From: Nectonema munidae
Lineage: Eukaryota; Nematomorpha; Nectonematoida; Nectonematidae
Assembly (NCBI GenBank): GCA_030549495.1
Contig: JAUIRK010000004.1
Coordinates: forward strand, 1-64,000
Direction: 5' to 3'
Length of the DNA stretch: 64,000 bases
The notes under the pieces were generated by a model, which saw only the letters and a program-made list of their open reading frames with translations, was not told the origin of the DNA and ran no database searches. The position numbers and the translations under genes are program-made. Below, piece by piece: positions 15,396 to 27,800 of this stretch. The number at the start of each line of letters is the position of its first letter. Position 1 is the first letter of the stretch.

Positions 15396-15909
15396 AAAAA
15401 CATTAGTAACTTTTAAACCTTCCGAACTCACATCGCTTGAATCAACGTAATTGAAAAAATATACAATATAAGCTCGTTCACTTTGTTGTTGTTATCTTGT
15501 GAATAATCAAAAATTGGTTTTATTTACTTTTATTCCTCGTGCTCTTCTCGACACAACTGATAAATGCATTTATTGATTCAGGAGTGAGCAGACTCTGATA
15601 TATTATAAATTTTTGTTTTTCGTGTTTACCTCTAACCCTTTCAACCATGGTGTGAACGAATAAGAAATGATCAAGACATCATATGAAGAAAATATGATGC
15701 TGGTTTACTATTGTTGTACTATTATGACACACGATATCGACATTTGTTATTATATCTTTATCTGCGCTTGTGCAATGTATCGATAAACTTTGCAATTGGT
15801 AAACTGAGGAGCACATTTTGTTCTTACACAATTTTCTGATAAATCTTTCTAGTTTCTGCTGACATTATTCACCTTCATCCACCGTGATTTTTCTTCTCAT
15901 GTCTAACAC
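15396..15909. other. Intergenic spacer, nothing recognised
   Basis: AT-rich sequence between the SINE remnant and the decayed piggyBac. I see no convincing gene, repeat or regulatory site. Part may belong to the 5' non-coding end of the piggyBac element. Confidence 0.4.
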
Positions 15910-17960
15910 CTCCTTTTCTGATGTTGAGTCTTCTGAAAAAGTTCCTCGTCTTCATCACATTCTTCTTCTTACAGTAGTTTTGACAGTGACTTCAATATTA
16001 CTGATCAAGCCTTGGTTACTCCTGATGGAACTGAATATTCTTGGGAACCAACTTTCCGCCATACCTGAAGACCAGAAAGAATCAACATAAGAGACCTTAG
16101 TGAAATATCTTATGGTCTCAAAGGACAGGCCAAAAAGACAAAAGATGTCCTTAGTCTATTCAAACTATTCTTTGATACTAGCATCATAGCTCCCATTTAT
16201 TCGATGACTATAGCAAAAATGGATTCAAATTTCAGGTATTACAAAAATATATGCATGCGTGATATTATGACACATCTAACCATTTTTTTCTTTAGTTCTC
16301 TAGTTGTGGGGCTAAATTTTTGATGAGTTAAATATACTAATAAGGTTTTGGATAGCTAAAATCAATTTTAGTTTTAGAATTCAAGTCTAGGGTTTAGGTT
16401 AGCGTTAGGATAATTTCATTTCTTTTTTCTTTCAAAACTTTTTTTTTAATTTCAAGAAGTTCAATTGCATTGCACTACTATGAATTTCCAAACTAACATA
16501 ATAGAATATGTTTTTGCTTTTTGTTTGTTGGGGTATATTGGTAAGAAATTTATCAAAAGTTGAAAATTGTACGAATTGAAAAATGAAAAATTAACATAAT
16601 AAAATTGTATTTTTACTACTAGAAAATTGTATAGACCGTTTTTTTACTTTTTGAGATCGATAAGTCCTAAGTATTTGAATTTGCATCACTGTTATAAAAG
16701 TTTTCAGATCAGTCATCTCTTAGCTTTAGTGCCTTGATTATTATCGGTCAAAATGGAGATCAAAAAGTCAAAGTTTCTGATTTGTTTTCAAGTTCAGGCA
16801 ATCCCTTCTTGAGAGCAAGCTTGGGTCGGGATATGTTCACTCTTGAAACTAGTTACTTTCAAAGAAGGTTGCTCGATAAAAATTTATGACCCTAAGAAGC
16901 CCGGCCACTATGGGGTAATGTTTTATCACTTGAACGATGCTAAATATTTTTACTGTATGAGACATGAAATTTACGTGTCTGGTTTACAGAACCCCTCCTA
17001 CTTTTCTGTTTTGAACGCGTGCAAGCGTTTAATAAAAGATAGTAGCATCCCGAAAGGTTGTGGATTATTGATATGGCGAAATCGGTACTTTTCATAGTTG
17101 AAGATGAAAACAAAATAATACACAGGAAGTGAGTATTTAGAAAATACGACTTTTCAAATGCAAATTTATTATTTACTTCAAATTTTCGACCTTACGGTCT
17201 TTGTCAAGAAGTTGATAAAAGGGAAAATAAAATAAAAGGGGAAAGGTAATAAAGTAAAGGGAATGTGTGAGTATGCCTCTGTTCTGTGTTGTGTGGTGAG
17301 AAATGTTTCAGTGTGTGTAAGGAAGGTGGGTGTAATGAAGTGTCTGATTGTTTTTTGGTGTAATGGCCAAGACGTTTCTTTGTGTGGAACAGTTATGGCT
17401 AACAGAACTTCTAAAAACTTCAAAGTTGGGTATATTTAATCCTCACCACATAAAAATCCAAGAGTAAGCCATGTTCATTCTAAACCTGACAGCTTATTAT
17501 CTTATAATGAATATAAAGGAGGAGTGGATGTTGCTAATAAAATGCTCAGAGCCTACGGGTCTTACAAGCCTAATAGAAAATGGACGCATGCAGTTTTTTC
17601 TAACTATTTAGACATTAGTGTCTTGAACACCTGGATAATTGCCAAGTTCAACTGACAAATTTCCGCCAACCAAAAAAAGTGGAAGAAAAGTTTTCATACA
17701 GAATTTATCCTTTCTGGCAGATGAATATCTTGTGGAAAACAAGGTCAATGATATCCAAAGTACCCTTAGCTATCAGAAACTTACTCTCTTTTTATGGTTT
17801 TTCTCAAGACACTACTCAACCAACGACTTGGACCTCAAGATCTTTGTGTTACCTTTGCAAAATAAAAAGAAAAAAAGCATCTAAAAAGTGTGAAAAGTGC
17901 AAGAAGTTTGTTTGCAATGTACATTATAGAATATTGTGCTCTAAATGCTTAGTCAAATCA
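15910..17960 (+). mobile_element. Decayed piggyBac DNA transposon
   Basis: Pieces of a piggyBac transposase appear in the right order on the plus strand but in different frames. Around 15920-16235 there is a Ser/Asp-rich amino end followed by a segment reading ..VTPDGTEYSW.. and ..LSLFKLFFDTSI. Around 16800-17095 is the catalytic-core piece ..VTFKEGCSIKIYDPKKPG.., the segment where family members carry an aspartate and the PSKPxxYGIK motif. Around 17460-17640 is ..YNEYKGGVDVANKMLRAYGS, which carries the GGVD aspartate motif. At 17810-17960 is the C-terminal cysteine cluster C-x2-C...C-x2-C...C-x3-H...C-x2-C. Stops and frame changes separate the pieces, and about 450 bp at 16240-16690 has no transposase similarity. 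Terminal repeats and TTAA target sites were not identified. It is a dead copy. Confidence 0.78.
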
Positions 17961-20900
17961 TATAAATTTAACGCCAAATATACTAACTTTTACTTTAATT
18001 TCAATTTTTTCTTTTTTTCAAAAACAATAAGACAATTTTTTTTGCTAATTTTATTTTATTTTGATTTTTTATCCTAACGAGAACGTTTACATGTTACTTT
18101 TGAAAGAAGTTTCTATGATGGATATTTTAGAAAAATGTGTTTTAAATTGGCAATGGAGAAAATTGTCCATTTATTACCTTCTATTTCTTACCTTTTATTC
18201 CAAAGGATAATATATTTAGAATGTAGTTCATCAGAATTGGATTTTTATTTTTTTGAAGATGCTACTTCTTTCCATGATTAATTTCAGAACTTTAACATTT
18301 AGATAACGAGATTCCACATTCTATATGAAATTGGATTTCCTTTTAAATTTATACACATTTAGCTAACAATGTGTATCCATAAGTTTCCCATTAATTTTTG
18401 CAAAATATATATCAACTCTATCAAAGTCAGCTTTAAGAAAAGCAAACAAGTCAAAAGATTCGACATTTTTAATAAAGAAGATAAGATAATACAGAATTTT
18501 TTTACTAACAAGTGAGAAACAACAAGAATTGCTAATATTGGAAGATAGAAATGCAATACAACAAGTTAAACGCTTTTGCATTGACTAAAGCCTTTAGGAA
18601 TTAAAAAATTACTAAGAGAGTTTCACTAGAGGAACGAGTTTGTTTTGAAATTAGTGGTCTAAAGAATTGTAAGAAAAAATATATAACATTTTTTTGAAAA
18701 TGTCTGCACCCTTTAAGTTAAAAGAGATCAAAATTAAAGTCACCCATGATTTATATCAGATTTATAATTTGTTAGTAAGGTTTCAACCTCAAAATATTTG
18801 CTATCATTAGAAACAGACAGTATGTTGTACTTGATTAATTTATGGATGTAAAATTTGAGTGAGCTGGGCACCAGCAGATGTGTATTTAAAATAATTTAAT
18901 AAAAGGGTGAGTTTAGAATCAAGAATGTATGTCAAATATGTAATTTTGTGTCTAGAGTAGGTAGAAAGATTGATTTAAAAATAAAAGATGAGTGTTGAAT
19001 ACTCAGACCTGATTTATAAGAGAACGTTTATGTTATAGGTTTTTGATTGAGGTTTAGACACATTATAATGGTGTCAATGTCAATAGGTAATTAAAATATA
19101 TGCAGTTAGAAGGATAGTTATGGAGTTTTTTCAGGAAGGAAATCAACGCAACATATTTCAATGAGTTTTTTTGGGTAAAGTATTGGTTGAGATAATTCAG
19201 ATTTAAATGGTAATATTGCCATAAAATGATAAGGTCCTTATGAGATATTTATGAGAAAGTAGGTGCTTTGTTGTTTCTGCAGGAACTAAGTTGTATGTCT
19301 ATAGATTGGATACATGGAGACCACGTGTGTTTTATGGTACCAATGTAAGGAACGATAGTTGAAATCTGTGAAAAATCTAAAATGATAAGGATAAGGAATA
19401 TGGGATAAAAGCGATAGTGGTATTTCAAAGCAATGAACAAAAATTATTATAAATGCTCATTTGATTTGAATGAGAAGATTAGAATGTGCAAAAGAGGAAT
19501 GTGGAAATATGTTAATGTATAATAGTAAAGAAGAAATAATTTGAACAAAATCATGAAAGAAGTGAATAGACTTGATTCGATTATAATGCATGCAAAGAAA
19601 GGTATATGAGGTAATACATGAAGTTTGGAGTTTTGAAGTATAAAACTCAGCTTTTAGTTGTATATTAATCTTTATGTTAATACATTTAATCTTTTTCTTT
19701 CTTTTTAACAAAATTTTTTTACGTGTTTTTAGCTAAAACCCAAAAAGGAGGGAAAATTTCTTTTACAAATTTTTTAAATTTTGTTCTACGTATTTAGAGA
19801 ACTAAATATCATCATTTAAAAAGTAATAAAAATTAATTTTATTTTATTTATCTCGCTAACTTTGATTGAATTAAAATTTAAATGTAACCAGGAACAAAGA
19901 TAAATAAACGCATATATATATATAGGCTGAGCATATTTTATTGTGACAAGAATCTGAAACTTTATAATAATTGCTTACAAAAAAGCCACAATTTTCAAAA
20001 CTAAGTTTAGTTGGGTGTAAATTGAAAACAAACTTTTATTATTTCATGTTATATTAAATTTATTTTCAGTATACCTATAAAAAATATAATGGAATTTTTA
20101 TGCTAAATATCATTTTAATCATTATTTAATGAAATAAACCTTATGGTTTATCTTTTAATGTTTTAGATTTTAAATATTATATAATACTAAAACTAAAGAT
20201 TTTATTGTCTTGTTATAATATAAGTTAAATAGATGAAAAAAGGTACATCTTGTGAGTCTACTTATAATAACTAAACTTTTATGCTACTTTTCTGAAATTT
20301 TATTTTCACAAAATACAAAATTGTTAGTTTAGGACTAGTAAAAGCCTCTTTTCTAAAAATTTTTGATTCTACTTAATATGATATAATATTTTCTTATTCC
20401 TAAACACTAAATTGTGATAATAGGAGGAATTCTACCTTCAATGAATAGTAAGGGGATTGTTTAAAATATTAGAAGTACAGAAGTACAACCATCTAACATT
20501 TTATATTATAGAAAATCAATTGAAAAATCAAAAAGGTTATTTACATCAACGCTATCTATTTTTATTTGGTAAGCTAAAATATCGTGTAACAAGAGAAAAT
20601 CAGCTTGTTATATTGTCAAAAAAGAAATATTGACTTTGTTTACATAAAAGCATAAAAAGTTAAATTTATACTCTTTCAAGATACTTATATCATATCATAA
20701 TGGCTCCAAAAGTATTAATTTTATTATAGAATATTAAACAGAATCCTTCTAATTAAAATATATATTTAAAACCATGAAACCATTTATTCTTAATTTCTTC
20801 ATCTATTATGATGTAATTAAGATAAATCATTTTTAGTTACCATATTTTTACACTATTCTGTGACAAAAAGACTATTGAATAAAGTCAACAACAATATTTT

Positions 20901-21447
20901 CTATTACAAAAATAATTAATATAAAAATACTTTGAAAGTAAAATATGAGTTTTTATACTATAATAGGAATAAACAATCACAGTTGGGGCTAGATTTTCCC
21001 AAACTGCGTTTTTTCACATATAGGATTATCAATGAAAAACCATCATTCTTCTTAATCATCCAGGATTTCGTTGTTAAACTGGACCAAAACCGGGACATCT
21101 GACAATCCTAATCATCTTCCTATTAGTTTTTAAATGATTCATTCATTGCACACATCATTGATAGTTGTATTCATAAGTATGATTTATATTTTAACCTCAA
21201 ACTCAATAAGTATTTATTATAAAGTTCATTCAGTATTTTTATATAATTATTTATTATCTGTGGGAAGGGGGGGGGGGGGATGTAAGACTTTTTGAGTGAA
21301 AGAATTGAGCATAAGCCATGTTGCTGAGATCTGGAATCTTTTAAACTATTTTTAACTTTTATTTTCAATTAATTTTAAAATGTCAAAGCATAAAATATAT
21401 CAGCATATTTTGTTAATTTATAAGTAATATGTACATATTTTAGAAGC
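17961..21447. other. Gene-free AT-rich stretch upstream of SMC4
   Basis: About 3.5 kb with no convincing coding region. Short open frames here are AT-rich and resemble nothing I know. A 13-base G run lies at 21267-21279. The SMC4 promoter and any 5' untranslated exon probably lie in its right part, but no core promoter motif stands out. Confidence 0.5.
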
Positions 21448-21853
21448 ATGATTTGTGAAGAAAATCAAGTTTTGAATGAAAGTGAGCATAATACAAAGTC
21501 ATATAACAATGATGCAAATGAGTTAGTTGATAGTTTTTCCCATGATTCCTCCAAGGTTAGGAATCAATCATATGATTCAAACCGTGTTTTAAAATTGAAA
21601 AATTCTGATAGTACATTGAAATTATCAAATCTGGCTAAAAAGTCTAAAATATCTTCTGATGAAACGCTTGAAGCTTCAGAATTTAACAATTCAAACACAC
21701 TGATTAATGGATCAAATTTTGAATCTCAATGTTGTAACCAAAATAATATCAATGAAATGATTTCCGATTCCGTCAATGAGGAAGCAGATTCCTTTTATAA
21801 CTTTGATGAAAATCAAGAAATTTCTGAGGAAGAACTTTTTTCCATTTGCCGAG
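21448..21853 (+). CDS. SMC4 exon 1
   Basis: Encodes residues 1-135, starting MICEEN. The leader is rich in Ser, Asn, Asp and Glu, poorly conserved in the family and probably disordered. The donor is GAG|GTAAGT, leaving phase 1. It has no Ser-Pro or Thr-Pro pair, although the leader of other SMC4 proteins often carries CDK sites. The start codon is the first ATG of this frame. Confidence 0.85.
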
Positions 21854-24800
21854 GTAAGTTTTTATTATGTATATTGATTTTCATTTTAAAAATTAAGGAG
21901 CAGTAATAAATTATGTATTTAATTAACCTTACTTTTAAATTTTAATTTTTTAGATTTGGGAATTGAAATTGCAGAATCCATAAGTACTGTGGCTAACTAT
22001 GATCCTAAAGGACCTCGGCTCATGCTTTTGAATATTGTTAGTGACAATTTTAAGTCCTACTTTGGCACGCAAACGGTTGGACCTTTTAAAAAGGTTTTCA
22101 TCTAATTTTTAAACTTTATACCTATTTTATTTATCAAAACTAACCACCTGTCATATGTTTTCATGCTATGTTGGTGTAGCGGTATAAAAACTTTTTGGAC
22201 AAATTAAACTTTATTATATACACTCGTGTTTGGCAAACTATGGACCCCCAAATACCTTGTGACTCAATGAAAAATTTGGTTGACCCAGTAAGCAAATTAT
22301 GTAACAATTCAAGTGATTTATATTTCTATAAAATGCAAGACGAATCCAAAAAATATATGAAAAGAGTATAAAACTTTAAAATAAATATTTACGTTTGCGC
22401 TATTTGTTGGGTTTTTATGTGTCAGTTTTATTTGCTTGTTAAAAAATCATTTTTCACAAAGAGTTTTTTACCGTTTTGAATTTTTCAGAATTTAAATCTT
22501 AATATTATTTATTTCTTCTAAAAATCTTCCAATTTTTCTATACTTTATAAATGGGCTCATGTATTAAAACATTACATGAAAGAACTTACCCTATAGTAAA
22601 TTTTTTAAATTTTTTTTTAGAAATGTCCTACTGGTAAAAAGGATTGTCGACCATAGATCTACATAAATATACAACACATCCCAAATATGGGCATCATCCA
22701 GCCCAAAGGTTGCCGTGAGCTGCACCTTCCTATTTCAAAAGGAAAAGTGCGTATAATGAGTTGAGGTTTTGAAATGTCGGGACTATGGTTGGAAGAAATC
22801 TGGAGTAGCATAGTCTGATTCGTGATAGATTCTGGACTTGGGAACACGTTGAGGTGGACCCTGATCTTGAAAACTTGGAAATTGAAAGATCCAGATACTC
22901 AAAGATTGTTTAATGAGAAGTCAAATGAACTCTGCTAAGAAAGCAATGAGATATACTTGTGGAATAAATTTAAATTGTGTGCTATTGAACCTACAAGAGA
23001 AACATGTTGTTAGTAGAAATAAAGCAAGTTATGGAGTAACTTGATGGTGGAATGAAAATGTCAGAAATGCTTTAGCTAAAAAAAGAGATGTGTCTAAATC
23101 AGAGCAGAAAACACTAGAGGCATAAAATTGTTATAAGAGATCGCTAAGAAAATTATTACTAAAACTATGAAAGAAGAAACTGAAAAACAATTACAAAGCT
23201 TAGATAAGCTATTTAGAACAAGCCATGGATGTAGAAGACGATTGGGATGGTATTGTGAATGCTGAAAAAGTGGAAGGTCCAATTTTTGAAGCTACATTGG
23301 ATGAAATTGAAAATGCTCTCAAAAAATGATAAGGCAAGTGGACCATCAGGAATTATGAAGTAGCACTTTGTTGCTTTAAAGCATGGCACAGAAACTCTTC
23401 AAATTACAAATTATATTTTAAAGGACAGAGAAATACCATCAGATTTTAAATTGAGCACAATCCTTCCAATATACAAAGATAAGGAAGACGTAATGGGATG
23501 TGGCTCATAGCGACCAGTCAAATTAATCGATCATGGAATGAAAGTATTTGAATGCTTTCTTGAAAAAGACTGAGAAAGATTGTGAAGGTTGATCAAACAC
23601 AAATTGACTTTATGTCCGAAAAAGTGCTATTGATGCAATATTTATTGCAAGGCAAATGCAGGAATGTCATATAGATAAACAGAAAGATTTATTTATGTGT
23701 TTTGTGGATCCTAAAAAAGGGTTTATAGAGTTTCCCGTTTTGTTATTTAATGGGCTCTTCGTAAGAAAATGGTTTCAGAAAGCCTGAAGAACTTACAAAA
23801 AAATTTTTAGATTGGAAGAATGCTTTTGAAGCTAACGGTTTGAAAGTAAATTAAAAGAAAACAAAAATATTACACACAAGCGGGGAGAAAATAGATCCAT
23901 TTGGCATTTGCAAAAAACGCGTGATGAGTGATTAAGTGTACTGCATGCCTAAATTGGATTCACGCTAAATGTGAAGGAGTGAAAAGATTAGCTGTGAAAA
24001 TGTTGAAAAATTTTTCTTGCTAAAATTGTATGCTAATTGATGAAATCTTGTCTTCAAACAAAGTAGCCAAAAATTGTTCATTTCCAGTTGAAAAATGAAT
24101 CTGTTTTCCTACCTAGGCGATAAATTAAACAATGGAAGAGGGTGTGAAATTGCGGTGGTTAAAATAGTCAAGTTAGGCTGGTTAAAGTTTTATGAACTAT
24201 CTTCAGCTTTGCTTGGCTCATGCAAATATGCTCTGCTTGGTTTATGTAAATATGAGCGATACGTAAATTGAATCATGTGATTCGCATTTCCATTGCTTAT
24301 TCAAATTCAAAGAATTGATTGATTGATACAGCTGTAATTTCTCTTGTGTACGCAGACACCTCAATTGTTCCATTCTATTGGGCGTATCCTTCTTCATGAT
24401 TCAATCGGCTCAGAGATTTATTGGTACTGGTTGTACTTAGCAGTTTCTAAAGGAGCTCCATATTGTCATAATAAGCCTTCCTCACATTGGCTGAGTATGG
24501 GAATACTGAATCTCTTTTATTCATATTGTGCAGAATCATAGCCCTAAGAGTTCGCATGCAAGTGTTTATAGAAATATACCAATAATAAGGATTTCTAAAG
24601 TTTCTCTGCAAACCGATGTTATGCATATGCAAATCATGAAGTATTGTCAAAGATTATGCATCCGTGTTGGTTTAGCATCGCCATCCGTAGGAACTATGGG
24701 ATCGGTACATCACTCTTCTTTAGAGGTATTCACTAATGGAGGTTGTACTCTACAATAATGCTTATGGATAAAAAATTTTGACAGTTAACAAAAGGTATTT

Positions 24801-27800
24801 TCAATTTTAATTTCAAGTTATTTTTTGGTAAATGAGAAAAATCATTGTGCAAAAGAAAATTAGCTCGAACTTAATCTAGTAAGAGTAATGATTACAACAT
24901 AAATTTTTCTTACTTTTTATAATATAAAAGAGATAAAATTTAATACTTTTCCCTAAATTTTTCGCTTTTGACAAATAAAATTAAATTTGGGAATTATTTT
25001 TTATATAACTTATATAAAAATGAATGCATTGATAGAACATTTTTACAGCAAAAGCATTAAAAGCCCCCTGACTCTTCCCTGTTCCTAAATGTGAACTTTG
25101 GGTGCCCTTGGGTCGAGCGAAACCTTTTGTAGCCTTCTTTATAGTATGAATCCTTTATATCTTTGTAAATAATTTTTTTCTACTTATATATATTTCATCA
25201 ATTTTCTTTCTTGAAGAATTTCAACTCAGTCATCGGTCCAAATGGAAGCGGTAAATCGAATGTAATTGATTCTATTCTCTTTGTTTTTGGATTTCGTTCT
25301 TCCAAGATGCGTTCCAAAAAAGTGAGTGTTATGATTCACAATCGCGAACATCATGAAGACATCACGAGTTGCACTGTTACCCTAAATTTCCAAAAAATCA
25401 TTGATATAGAGGTATCATTTTTTTTATAGACAGACTTTTTTGGCATGACGCAAATATGAAGTACATGTTCTATCTTTTGTTCTTTTCACCCAATATAAAA
25501 TTCGTAGCCAAATCTATGCTATTGTAAAAGTGAATAATTGTATTAAGAATGGCTACTTCATTAATGAACTATGCAATCATATAATCATGTTGATAATTCC
25601 TTTGGCCAAAATATTCTTTTTAGGATAATAGTTTGATTCCACTGATTCTGAATTATTACCACAAAGCCGTGTACCTAGGGTTGGAAAAAACCTAGATTTG
25701 GATTTTCCAAAACAATCCGGGGTTTTCTTTCCAAAATTGCGGATAATTTTTTTTCATAAGAATAAATTATTTCATTTAAGTTGCTTTGAGGACCAATGTA
25801 TGCTAGTGTCCAGTGTCCTAAGAAATGAAAATTGCCTGCTTTAAATACATCTTTTAAAAAGATAGCATAGACTTCAAAATTCTGATTCTCTAAGGCAGCG
25901 TTTCTCAACCATTTTGTCTTCGAGAACCCTTGAAATAAATATAAATCAGTCAAGGAATCAAAAATGTATAATTTTTGTAAATTTTTTATCACAGTGTTTG
26001 CAATTGAAGGAAAAGAAAATTAGTTTCAAAACAAAAATCTAGGATTCTCAATTCAGCAAACTAAAAATCGCTAGAAAGTACAGTAACAAAGAATATAAAG
26101 TTTTAAAATTTTAGGAACTATGTTTTTGTCAAGATCTTCTAATACTCAACATACAATGAACCCTAAAAGTTTTTCAAACTACAAAATTTAATTCATGTTT
26201 TTCAAAAAAAAAGTATTCATAGCAAAAAGTAAAGAATGTATACATTTAAATTATAGACAAAAATAAAATACATCGATTTAAGTTATAAATTTGAAAATGT
26301 TTTAGTTATTACTTACATCAAGTCAATTAAGGGTAAAAATGAAGTGTAAAAAACTTATGGTTGGATTAAATGTGTTAATTTAACGTTGAGATGACATTCA
26401 CTATGCACATATACTTTTTTTAGTCTCTTTAGATTCGATCGTTTTACTTTTAGGGTCCTGGTTGCCCCAATTATTTTTAAGTTCAGCTACTTGCGTCTAC
26501 TACGGATGACAATGTTAATGTTTTTGTCTGAGATTACGCTATGACAGTTCATTTTTAATCTATTCAATTATCAAAAGAATCTTATACCACATAAATTAGC
26601 AAGTTGTCAAAATTTAATTTTCTAAAAATAGAAGTAGGCATTTAACTGAAGAAATTTACCATATTTGAGTCATTGGGTTTCTTGAATTATCATCTTTTGT
26701 GCTAGGCATCTTATAATTACAGTTGAAAATATTGAATATTATAATACAGAATAATATAACTATTACTTGAAATGAATGTTTATAATAAAAAGTGAATTCC
26801 CATTTTAAAGATTCCCATGTTATAATTTAATTGAATCATAATAAAATTTGTCAATTGTATCGAAAAAGATAAGAATGTCGGTAGTGGACATTTCATTCGG
26901 CATTAGAATAACGACAGTCCGTGCTCATGTCATTAGTAACCTTTGACAGTTGAAAAAGGGTCTGGCAGGTTGTTACGTTAAACTTAAAATGAAACAATTT
27001 ATATTGAACCAAGTTTATGCAAGGGTTGATTGTGAAGTCTATCTCGATCCTGGATGCCCACTCTGAATAGTGTGCTTTAGCTTCACTCTTGATAGTATAA
27101 GTATTTTTGTACAAGGATCTCTGTTAAATGACTCTTCCACGTGAAAAATAAGAAAAGAGAAAATTGACTTTTTAGTACATATGTGTGTGTTGTTGTTTTT
27201 GTTGTTAGCCCCTTGATTACACTACCTCAGTATCATTGTAATTAATCAGTTCATTACAGAGAAAAAAAGAGTTAAATTTCATATAATCAGCTGAAGAAGA
27301 TTACTACTATGAGTAAATACTCTCAGGAAAAAGTATAGAATTTTGTTAAACTTTCGTAGCAGCAACAATGAGTAAGTGTATTTTCAGCCAACCTACATTA
27401 ACAAACTAAAAACTAAATATATGTGTATCAGGGATGGATTTACCCAGGGGGGGGGGGGGGGGGGTGAGGGGCCCTGTTTTTTATAGTTGAGTTTTTGGTT
27501 GGTGAAATGTACACACATTTCAATAAATAAGCTCATATGAAATGAAATTATAAAAACAATGTAGCAATTAAACAATGTAGTAACTTTGAATTTGAATCTT
27601 TATGATAAAGGTTAAAGGTGGTGTGGTATTTTCATCGAAAAAAGTACTTATTTACAGTTAACATCGAGCTATGGATAATCTAGCAGAAGCGAAGCCGGAA
27701 CTTCAGATCGATAGCAGCGCTTCTAACCGTTTAACCTCGCAGCCAATAAACCACTTACGTTTTGATAAAAACGCAAAGGTTATTTAAACTTTTAAAAAAC

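Noticed and set aside
17178-17423. Minus-strand ORF of 81 codons
   Set aside because: It is the shadow of the decayed plus-strand piggyBac region and has no family resemblance.
18359-19711. Several minus-strand ORFs of 63-84 codons
   Set aside because: AT-rich, Leu/Ile/Phe-rich chance frames with no conserved motif.
22659-23282. Minus-strand ORFs within intron 2
   Set aside because: They lie opposite the LINE fragment or next to it and show no family motif.
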